Part shown: piece after piece, positions 7,492 to 13,742 of the stretch | Layout of the letters: every line of letters begins with the position of its first letter | How positions within the stretch are numbered: the stretch's first letter is position 1 | Assembly (NCBI RefSeq): GCF_000499385.1 | Contig: NW_013653834.1 | Location: 22,501 to 36,367 of the forward strand | Direction of reading: 5' to 3' | Length of the DNA stretch: 13,867 bases | DNA from: Eimeria necatrix | Taxonomy: Eukaryota > Apicomplexa > Conoidasida > Eucoccidiorida > Eimeriidae | The notes under the pieces: model-generated | What the model saw: only the letters and a program-made list of their open reading frames with translations | What the model was told of the DNA's origin: nothing | Database searches by the model: none | Made by a program: the position numbers and the translations under genes

Positions 7492-8182
7492 CTCTGCAAG
7501 CTGGAAGCTTCATCTATGGCTTTGCTGCTTCATTGCTGGCAGCAAGAGTTGCTGATGCTGCGCTCGTTACTTCTGCTGCAGCATCGATTGCTGCGGCTGC
7601 AGCACCTGCTGCTGCTCCTGCAGCATCAGTTGCTGCTGCTGCTCCTGCTGCGTCAGTTGCTGCTACTGCTGCTGCGTCAACCGCTGCTACAGCAGCAGTT
7701 GCTGCTGCCGCTGCAGCGTCGGTTGCTGCTGCAGCGTCAGTTGCCGTTGCTGCTGTAGCGTCAGTTGCTGCTGCTGCTGCTGCATCGGTTACTGCTGCAG
7801 CAACAGGTGCTGCTGCTGCTGCAACGTCAGTGGCTGCTGCCCCGGTATCAGCTGCTGCTACTGCTGCGTCGGTTGTTGCTGCTGCAGCATTTGTTGCAGC
7901 AGCAGCCGCAGCATCAGCTGCTGCTGCTGCTGCCGCTGCGACATCATTTGTTACTGCTGCAGCCACACCATTTGTTGCTGCTGCTGCACCATCAGTTGCT
8001 GCTGTTGCGGCTTCAATTACTGCTGCTGCAGCAGCTTGGGGCTGCAAATCAGGCCCCCTCTCTTCTGCTGCTGCTGCAGGGGTGGCAGCTGCTGCAGCGT
8101 CGGCAGCAGCACTTGCTGCTGCTGCAAACATTGGCGCTGCTGCTGCTGCAACGCTCTCAGGCAGTGCTGCGCCGCCTGCTGC

Positions 8183-8214
<32 letters not shown>

Positions 8215-8590
8215 TATCTGCTGCTGCAGTTGCTAATGCTGGCTCCACTGCAGCAGCTCCTCCATCGCTAGCGGCTGCAGCGTGAGCAGCTGGCACTGCT
8301 GCTGCTGCTGCTACAGGAGCAGCAGCTGCTGCTGCGTCCTGAGCAGGTGGCGTTGCTGCTGCAGTCGCTAGCTCAGCAGCTGGACCAGCAGCAGCAGCTG
8401 CAGCCCCTGCTGTGGCTGCTGGCAGCAGTGCTGCAGCAGCAGCAGGAGCCCCTGCAGCAGCAACAGGGGCTGCAGCATTGCCTGCCGGTGCCGTGCCCGC
8501 AGCTGCAGCTGCAGCAGCTGCTGCTGCAGCAGCAGCAGCTGCTGCTGCAGCAGCTGCCTTCTCAGCAGCAGCAGCAGGCACAGCCAGCGG
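7456..8590. repeat. Degenerate GCT/GCA repeat, open on both strands
   Basis: This stretch of over 1 kb is built from GCTGCT-type triplets with scattered substitutions. It is free of stops in an Ala frame on each strand, and a Leu/Gln frame is also open in large part. The minus strand shows local Gln/Leu peptides that look less random, for example LLQQQLLQLQLRARHRQAM near 8500 and CLRALQQQQRQCLQQQQVLL near 8150. Stops or frame changes break these up. I treat the block as expanded intron or repeat-rich coding DNA of the minus-strand gene, without a definite call. Confidence 0.5.
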
Positions 8591-8597
8591 CAGCAAG

Positions 8598-8707
8598 GGG
8601 GCCTGCTGCTGCTGCTGCTGCTGCCCCAGCTGTCTTGCTGTTTCTCTAATCTGCGAAGCCACCAGACGGGCGCTGCGGGCGGTGCGCCGCAGGGGCCCCC
8701 CGCCTTG
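8598..8707 (-). CDS. Candidate exon of minus-strand gene, Arg-rich helix then poly-Gln
   Basis: After the acceptor GCTGCAG| (exon start 8707) the minus strand reads QGGGPLRRTARSARLVAS, QIRETARQLG and then seven Gln. The residues are varied and amphipathic. The entry is phase 0, matching the phase-0 exit of the candidate exon at 8939-9022. The 3' boundary is not clear because the frame runs on into poly-Ala. The + strand reads ICEATRRALRAVRRRG over the same bases, so the strand is not certain. No family is recognised. Confidence 0.35.
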
Positions 8708-8721
8708 CTGCAGCAAAGCCT

Positions 8722-8767
<46 letters not shown>

Positions 8768-8890
8768 AGGTGGCAGGCGCAGCAGTGGCAGCAGCGCTAG
8801 CGGCAGCACGGGCAGCTGCAGCAGCGGAAGCGACAGCAGCGACAGTGCAGCTGCAGCAGCGACAGCAGCAGCAGCAGCGCTGGCAGCAGA

Positions 8891-8933
<43 letters not shown>

Positions 8934-8938
8934 CTTGC

Positions 8939-9022
8939 CTGGACTGTCAGCAGCAAAGGGTCTTCTGTCTCAGGTATCGACTCCCAAACCGCCCTTGTGG
9001 TGTTGCCCACGCGGCGAATAAC
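8939..9022 (-). CDS. Candidate exon of minus-strand gene with a GC donor
   Basis: Minus strand: acceptor TTCGCAG| then VIRRVGNTTRAVWESIPETE, DPLLLTVQ, ending CAG|GCAAGT, a perfect GC-type donor context. The exon is 84 nt, phase 0 at both ends. The following 231 bases to the acceptor at 8708 have no stop in this frame, so skipping the splice would only insert 77 Ala/Leu-rich residues. The reverse strand also has an open frame here. I do not recognise the protein. Confidence 0.4.
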
Positions 9023-9030
9023 CTGCGAAC

Positions 9031-9231
9031 GAGGGTTTAGGGTTTAGGGTTTAGGGTTTAGGGTCAGCAGCACAAGCAGCGTCTAGGGTTTGGGGCCGAG
9101 GGTTTAGGGTTTGGGGTTTAGGGTTTAGGTGAGAGCGCGGCACGCTGCGGCACTGCCCTTGCGGCGTAGAACCTAGCAAGTAGGGTTTAGGGTTTAGGGT
9201 TTAGGGTTTAGGGTTTAGGGTTTAGGGTTTA
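9031..9231. repeat. Telomere-like TTTAGGG arrays
   Basis: Runs of TTTAGGG on the + strand at about 9031-9064, 9084-9129 and 9181-9231 are separated by short unique segments. They lie between candidate minus-strand exons, where they read CCCTAAA. The first run is just upstream of the acceptor at 9023 and the last supplies the donor at 9232. Confidence 0.92.
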
Positions 9232-9232
9232 C

Positions 9233-9321
9233 TCTTTTCCATTTCCGAGGCTGTCCAGGTATAAGAGTTAAAGTTGAAAACCTTTTTATGTCTCCCCTTG
9301 CTAGTCTCAATTCTTCTCCAG
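9233..9321 (-). CDS. Candidate exon(s) of minus-strand gene ending at a telomere-repeat donor
   Basis: The minus strand has CCCCCCAG| at 9322 and ends GGAAAAGA|GTAAAC at 9233, where the GTAAAC is the first unit of an AAACCCT array. One frame gives GEELRLARGDIKRFSTLTLI, PGQPRKWKR with phase-0 exit, joining the exon at 8939-9022 in frame. A second frame ends quickly as LEKN-stop at about 9307, which is the frame reached from the RG-rich exon at 9545-9605. The two readings conflict, so this is either one gene's last codons or part of a different gene. Confidence 0.35.
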
Positions 9322-9361
9322 CTGGGGGGCCCCCCAGGGGGCCCCCAAGGGGGGCCCCCAA

Positions 9362-9402
9362 GGGTACATCCGGGGGCCCCCCGGGGGCCCCCGGATGTAC
9401 CC
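9362..9402. repeat. Perfect 20-bp inverted repeat with a 1-base spacer
   Basis: The arms GGGTACATCCGGGGGCCCCC and its exact reverse complement flank a single C at 9382. The central GC-rich part resembles the surrounding GGGGCCCC array, but the outer GGGTACATCC is unique to this palindrome. Confidence 0.95.
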
Positions 9403-9490
9403 CTAGGGGCCCCCCGGGGGCCCCGGGGGCCCCCGGGGGGGCCCCCGGGGCCCCTGCGGGGGCCCCCGGAAGCCCTTCAGCTGCTGCTTT

Positions 9491-9534
<44 letters not shown>

Positions 9535-9544
9535 CTGCTGCTAC

Positions 9545-9605
9545 CTGCCAGCGGGTCTTTCCTGGGTAAACGTTTCGCCCTCTTGCACGGCCTCCGCGGC
9601 GGCCC
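9545..9605 (-). CDS. Candidate RG-rich exon of minus-strand gene
   Basis: Minus strand: acceptor TATATCTGCAG| at 9606, donor TGGCAG|GTAGCA at 9545/9544, 61 nt. Entered in phase 2 from the exon at 9795-10645, it reads GRRGGRARGRNVYPGKTRWQ. This continues the preceding ...GQAKGRGR without a break in style, which supports this frame. Arg-Gly-rich tails are typical of RNA-binding proteins, but that role is inference. The other two frames are also open, so confidence is limited. Confidence 0.45.
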
Positions 9606-9616
9606 CTGCAGATATA

Positions 9617-9793
9617 AGGGTTTAGGGTTTAGGGTTTAGGGTTTAGGGTTTGGGGTTTGGGCTTGAACTGGCTGGAGGAGGAGGCTGTGAAGCCCGGAAT
9701 GAGCGGTAACAAGGGCCTCTAAACCAGTGTTCAATTAGGGTTTCGCAATGAGGGTTTAGGGTTTAGGGTTTAGGGTTTAGGGTTTAGGGTTTA
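9617..9793. repeat. Two telomere-like arrays flanking about 90 bp of unique DNA
   Basis: TTTAGGG units occupy about 9617-9660 and 9749-9793, with a unique GC-balanced segment between them. If the flanking candidate exons are real, this is a 188-base intron consisting mostly of the heptamer. The segment in between has open frames in every reading and is not assigned. Confidence 0.85.
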
Positions 9794-9794
9794 C

Positions 9795-10645
9795 CTCCCG
9801 CGTCCTTTGGCCTGTCCAGTTGTGAGAGGGTCTGGAACAGCAAAGCCCCCAGCAGCGCTGCCGGGGGCCCCCAGGGGGGCCCCCAAGGGGCCCCCCAGGG
9901 GGGCCCCTAGGGGGGCCCCTAGGGGGCCCCCAAGGGGGGCCCCCACGGGGGGCCCCCCTAGGGGCCCCCCACCCCCGGGGGCCCCCATGGGGGCCCCCGC
10001 AGCCAAATAGTTTGACAGTTCTGGGTCTAGGGGGCCCCCAATACCCTGAAAAGGGTTTGGGAGGGGCCCCCCGGGGTAGAAGGGCTGAGGGGGGCCCCCA
10101 AAGGCCTCTGGGGCCCCTCCTGCAGCAGCAGCAGCAAAACCTGGGAGGCCCCCATTTGCTGCTGCAGCACCGCTCAAGCTAGCGGGGGCGGGGGCCCCCA
10201 TCAGGGGCCCCGGGGGCCCCTGGGGGGCCCCGTCAGGGGGCCCCTCGGGGGGGCCCCCCGGGGGGCCCCCGGGGGGCCCCCCCGGGGGGGCCCCTTGGGG
10301 GCCCCCTGAGGGGCCCCCAAGGGGCCATGCTGCTGCTTCTGCTGCAGCAGGATATGAAAGCGGCACAAGAGAGGGTAGGGAGGCCCCCAGCTGCGGTGAA
10401 TCGATGGGGGGTGCTGCTGCTGCTGCTGCTGCTGCTGGTGTTGCTGCTGCTGTTGTTGCTGCTGCTGCTGCTGTGCTGTCCACAGTGGGGAGAAAAGCCC
10501 CTGGGGTCTCTGGAAGGTTCATTTGCTGCTGTCTTTTTGCTGCTGCTGCTGCTGCTGCTGCTGCCGCTGCAGGGTTGGTGTCGCCGCAGCTTTTGCTGCT
10601 GCTGCTGCTGCAGCCTTGCTGCTGCTGCTGCTGCTGCTGCTGAAT
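9795..10645 (-). CDS. Pro/Gly/Ala-rich exon, protein unidentified
   Basis: This 283-codon open frame on the minus strand has interspersed ordinary sequence: MNLPETPGAFLPTVDST, IDSPQLGASLPSLVPLSY, GPPQPFYPGGPLPNPFQGIG, GPLDPELSNYLAAGAPMGAP and FAVPDPLTTGQAKGRGR. The + strand has no frame open across the whole region. The 5' edge is set at an acceptor after a T-rich run (TTTGCTTTTGCTGCAG|). The first ATG in frame is at 10522, so the coding start could be there instead. The 3' edge is GGGAG|GTAAAC at 9795/9794, leaving phase 2. Homopolymer Gln, Ser and Ala runs and GPPGGP arrays fill the rest. The composition suggests a disordered protein. No domain is recognised. Confidence 0.5.
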
Positions 10646-10938
10646 CTGCAGCAAAAGCAAATGACTCAAAAAACAAAAGAAACCCCCTTAAACCCTTTCT
10701 ATAACAGCAGGGAAAACCACAAAAATTGGGGGCCCCTTTGCATGCAGTTTGGGGCCCCCAGCCGAGGAAGCCCGTAAACCCTAAACCCTCACCCCTAAAC
10801 CCTAAACCCTAAACCCTAAATCCACAAGAGTTTACTGAGTGGAACTTATTAACTAAAAGTAAGACATTTGATTTGCTCCAAAACCCTAAACCCTAAACTC
10901 TAGATCGAACTCATAGCTGCTTTCGGCGATGTGCAACT
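10646..10938. other. Region upstream of the Pro/Gly exon: AAACCCT arrays and unique DNA
   Basis: AAACCCT units on the + strand lie at about 10774-10820 and 10880-10897, opposite in orientation to the arrays at 9031-9793. The unique DNA at 10690-10770 and 10825-10880 shows no coding frame of note. It could contain the 5' end of the minus-strand gene. TCCACTCA|GTAAAC near 10835 (minus strand) is another donor-like site. Confidence 0.4.
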
Positions 10939-11374
10939 GAGGGTTTAGGGTTTAGCGAGGGTTTAGGGTTTAGGGGGGTTAAGCAAGGGTTTGGACCTTA
11001 GCGAGGGTTTAGGGTTTAACTAGGGTTTAGGGTTTGGCAAGGGTTTAGGGCTTTACTGGGATTAGTGGCCTAATAGGGAAAAAGCCCTCGCTTTACCCGC
11101 CTCCTGCTTTTTAGGGTTTATTGAGGGTTTAGGGTTTAGAAAGAAAACCCTAGGGTTTGGCTAGGGTTTAGGGTTTACAGCGGGTTTAGGGTTTGGAAAC
11201 TGGCTAGGCCACGCATGCTCACTCACACTCTCACAGAAGCCTGCGGCGGTAGCCAGGGTTTATGGTTTAGCGAGGGTTTAGGGTTTAGCGAGGGTTTAGG
11301 GTTTAGCGAGGGTTTAGGGTTTAGCAAGGAATCAGAGCTTCGCAAGGGTTTAGGGTTTAGCTAGGGTTTAGGTT
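10939..11374 (+). repeat. Degenerate telomere-like array with 18-bp higher-order units
   Basis: Pairs of TTTAGGG/GGGTTTAGGGTTTA separated by GCGA, GCAA or CTA recur. At about 11266-11330 the unit GCGAGGGTTTAGGGTTTA repeats every 18 bases. Short unique inserts interrupt the array (about 11055-11110 and 11200-11255). No gene is seen. Confidence 0.88.
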
Positions 11375-11439
11375 TCACAGAGGACTTGGCTGCTCCTGTC
11401 TTGCCCTTTCTTTGCCCCGCGTATACTCCAGCTAACTGC

Positions 11440-11530
11440 AGCTAGCTGCAGCAGCAGCAGCTAGCTGCAGCAGCAGCAGCTAGCTGCAGCAGCAGCAGCT
11501 AGCTGCAGCAGCAGCAGCTGGCCACCGTAG
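11440..11530. repeat. 19-bp minisatellite CTAGCTGCAGCAGCAGCAG
   Basis: Unit starts at 11442, 11461, 11480 and 11499 are 19 bases apart. The units join GCTAGC and CTGCAG palindromes to short CAG runs and grade into looser GCTAGC-rich DNA up to about 11698. Confidence 0.9.
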
Positions 11531-11698
11531 CTAGCCGGCTGCGGCTAGCAGCAGCTAGGTGCAGCAAGCAGCAGCTAGCTGCTATGGTCAGTCTGCAGCT
11601 AGCTGCAGCTAGCCACAGCGGCCGGCAGCTAGCCACAGCTAGCTGCAGCTAGCCCTAGCTGGCTGCATTTGGCTCTGGCTAGCTCCAGCTAGCCCTAG

Positions 11699-11998
11699 CT
11701 AGCTGCAGCAATACCTAACTAGCTGCAGCAAAGCCTAGCTAGCTGCAGCAATACCTAACTAGCTGCAGCAAAGCCTAGCTAGCTGCAGCAAAACCTAGCT
11801 AGCTGCGGCAGCACCTGGCTAGCTGCAGCAATACCTAGCTAGCTGCAGCAAAACATTGCTAGCTGCGGCAGCACCTGGCTAGCTGCAGCAATACCTAGCT
11901 AGCTGCAGCAAAACCTAGCTAGCTGCAGCAATACCTAGCTAGCTGCAGCAATACCTAGCTAGCTGCTGCAGCACCTGGCTAGCTGTAGTGGTCGGTAG
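11699..11998. repeat. 20-bp minisatellite CTAGCTGCAGCAATACCTAG, about 15 units
   Basis: Successive 20-base units start CTAGCTGC and differ at a few positions (AATACCTAA, AAAGCCTAG, AAAACCTAG, GGCAGCACCTGG). A two-step pattern of alternating variants suggests higher-order copying. On the minus strand most units contain CTAG|GTATTGCTGCAG or CTAGGTTTTGCTGCAG, that is, donor-like and acceptor-like strings side by side. Confidence 0.93.
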
Positions 11999-12044
11999 CT
12001 AGCCACAGCTGGAGCTACAGCTAGCTGCAGCAGCGTCTGCTGCA

Positions 12045-12438
12045 GCAGCGAGGGCCAAAAGCCCCGAATAGACAACGGAAGCAATCAGCAGCAAATTGTA
12101 AGCTTGACAGGAATTGCTGCAGCAGCAGCAGCAGCTGCTGCAGCGGCTGCGCGGCAGTAGTTCCGGCAGCAGCAGCAGCTGCAGCAGCAGCTGCTGCTGC
12201 TGAAACCGAATACATGGGCTGCAACTGCGTCAAATGCTGTATTTCGCTGCAGCAACAGCGGCAGCAACAGCTGCAGCAACAGCTGCAGCAGCTGCTGCAG
12301 CAGCTGCTGCTTCATCGTTTCAGCACATCTCTCGTGCTGCAGCACGCAGTAGTTGCTGCAGCAGCAGCAGCACGCAGGCGAGCCCTACTGGCCTTGCCCA
12401 ACTGCTGCTGCTGCTGCTGCTGCTGTGCTATGCAATAG
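12045..12438 (+). CDS. Open frame with MGCNCVKCC, possible start of the + strand gene
   Basis: One + frame runs from about 12045 to a stop at 12438. It begins GPKAPNRQRKQSAANCKLDR, passes Ser/Cys/Ala repeats, then AETEYMGCNCVKCCISLQQQ, a Gln/Leu stretch and HRFSTSLVLQHAVV. If translation starts at the ATG at 12214, the N-terminus MGCNCVKCC would suit N-myristoylation at Gly2 and palmitoylation of nearby Cys, a pattern known for apicomplexan membrane-anchored proteins. But the frame is open upstream of that ATG. The minus strand is open as well, including a hydrophobic peptide NLLLIASVVYSGLLALAAA. The call is speculative. Confidence 0.25.
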
Positions 12439-12524
12439 GCTGCGGCAGCTGCTGCCGCAGCAGCAGCAGTAATTACAGGGCTGCAAGCAGCTGCAGCAGC
12501 AGCACACTTGTCCTCGCAGCCGGA

Positions 12525-12960
12525 GCAAAAGAAGCAGCAGCTGCTGCTGTTTTCGCTGCTGCAGCAGCTGCTGCTACGTTCGCTGCTGCAACAGCTGCTA
12601 CTGCGTTCGCTGCTGCAGCAGCTGCTGCTGCTTTCGCTGCAGCAGCAGCTGCTGCTGCTTTCGCTGCCGCAGCAGCTGCTGCTGCTTTCGCTGCTGCAGC
12701 AGCTGCTGCTACTTTCGGTGCTGCAGCAGCAGCTGCTGCTTTCGGTGCTGCAGCAGCAGCTGCTGCTTTCGCTGCCGCAATTGCTGTTGTTGCTTTCGTT
12801 GCTGCAGCTGCTGCTGCTGCTTCTGCTTCCGCTGCTGCTGCTGCTTTCGCTGCTGCAGCAGCTGCTGCTGCTTCCGCTGCTGCAGCAGCTGCTGCTGCTT
12901 CCGCTGCTGCAGCTTCTGCTGCTGCTTCCACCGCTTCCGCTGCTGCTGCTTTCGCTGCTT
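12525..12960. repeat. 27-bp minisatellite, open in all six frames
   Basis: TTCGCTGCTGCAGCAGCTGC-type units repeat every 27 bases (TTCG at 12552, 12579, 12606, 12633, 12660 and so on), about 15 copies, degenerating toward 12960. The + strand encodes Phe-Ala8 nonapeptides or Leu/Gln repeats. The minus strand encodes Lys-Ala8, later Glu-Ala. The consensus unit has no stop in any frame, so openness is not evidence of coding. Confidence 0.92.
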
Positions 12961-12970
12961 CCGCTGCTGC

Positions 12971-13001
<31 letters not shown>

Positions 13002-13046
13002 TCCGCTATTTTCCCTGCTGCTGCTGCTGCTGCTGCTGCTGCACTG

Positions 13047-13113
13047 ATGCTGCCATTGGAAGCGCACTGTAAAGAGCAGCGCCCACATCCCTGGGCAATG
13101 CAGCGGACCACAG
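13047..13113 (+). CDS. Candidate penultimate exon of + strand gene
   Basis: On the + strand MLPLEAHCKEQRPHPWAMQR then TT leads to the donor ACAG|GTAGCA at 13113/13114, leaving phase 1. The 5' edge is not fixed: the frame continues upstream into the poly-Ala array and 13047 is simply the first Met of the unique part. Phase 1 agrees with the acceptor at 13184. The minus strand is also open here (VVRCIAQGCGRCSLQCASNG). The protein is not recognised. Confidence 0.4.
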
Positions 13114-13184
13114 GTAGCAGCAGCAGCAGCAGCGGCTGCTGCTGCTGCTGGTTTCGCTGCAACCCAAAAAGGACGCGGCAGCAG

Positions 13185-13326
13185 ACTATGCATCCGCTGC
13201 TGCTGGACGTGCTGCTGCTGCTGTTGCTACACGAAGGCTAGCATCATCAGCAGCAGCAGATTCATCAGACAAACCGTCAAAACTCCTTCCTCACTCTCCC
13301 CAACGCCCCTTCCAACCCGCCCCCAC

Positions 13327-13357
<31 letters not shown>

Positions 13358-13510
13358 TGCAGCAGCTCGAGGACTCCTGCTGCTGCTGCTGCTGCTGCGG
13401 CAGCAAGAAATGCGTTTCGCTGCGCCAAAAAGACCTTCTTGGATAGACTTAAGGACTGGCGCTGGGAGTTGGCGAGTCAAGCCTGGCCCCCGAGAGAGCC
13501 GCCGCCGTAG
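13185..13510 (+). CDS. Terminal exon of an unidentified + strand protein
   Basis: A stop-free frame on the + strand ends in TAG at 13508-13510 and has no ATG needed if it is a 3' exon. It reads YASAAAGRAAAAVATRRLAS, SAAADSSDKPSKLLPHSPQR, PFQPAPT, Cys/Ser and Ala runs from CTG tracts, then ARNAFRCAKKTFLDRLKDW, RWELASQAWPPREPPP. The final 35 residues are varied, with a basic amphipathic helix-like part, and look genuinely coding. The acceptor GGCAGCAG| at 13184 is phase 1, matching the donor at 13113. The frame is open back to a TAG at 13115-13117, which would lie in the intron. The gene ends tail-to-tail with the ubiquitin-like gene. No known family is recognised. Confidence 0.5.
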
Positions 13511-13517
13511 CCTTCCC

Positions 13518-13558
<41 letters not shown>

Positions 13559-13695
13559 ACTGACGCTGCAGCCACCTTCGTAGACTTCACAGCGCTAAAC
13601 AGTAAATTAATTCAACAGCAAGTTAGACAGACGCAGCCGCCACGTCTGCGGTAAAGGACCCGTCGTTCCATCGCCTTCAGACCCCCAGTTGCCGC

Positions 13696-13733
<38 letters not shown>

Positions 13734-13742
13734 TGGCAGCAG
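13511..13742. other. Convergent intergenic region
   Basis: CTG tracts at about 13520-13558 and 13697-13730 flank about 130 bases of unique sequence, including AGTAAATTAATTCAAC. This lies between the stop codons of two convergent genes and probably contains both 3' UTRs. No coding frame or RNA gene is seen. Confidence 0.5.

Noticed and set aside
7266..8285. Long + strand poly-Ala open frame (339 codons)
   Set aside because: It consists of GCT triplet repeat. The opposite strand and other frames are just as open, and there is no non-repetitive block with good splice sites on this strand.
7514..9010. Whole 498-codon minus-strand poly-Ala frame as one protein
   Set aside because: Only two short parts (8598-8707 and 8939-9010) look non-repetitive, and the rest is triplet repeat. 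I list those parts as candidate exons instead.
11440..11998. CRISPR-like array
   Set aside because: The 19-20 base units are contiguous without unique spacers, and the genome is eukaryotic.
12312..13193. Minus-strand Ser/Cys-rich frame of 293 codons
   Set aside because: It is the Ser frame of the 27-bp and CTG repeats, which are open in all frames. The + strand readings at 13047-13510 look more like real coding sequence.
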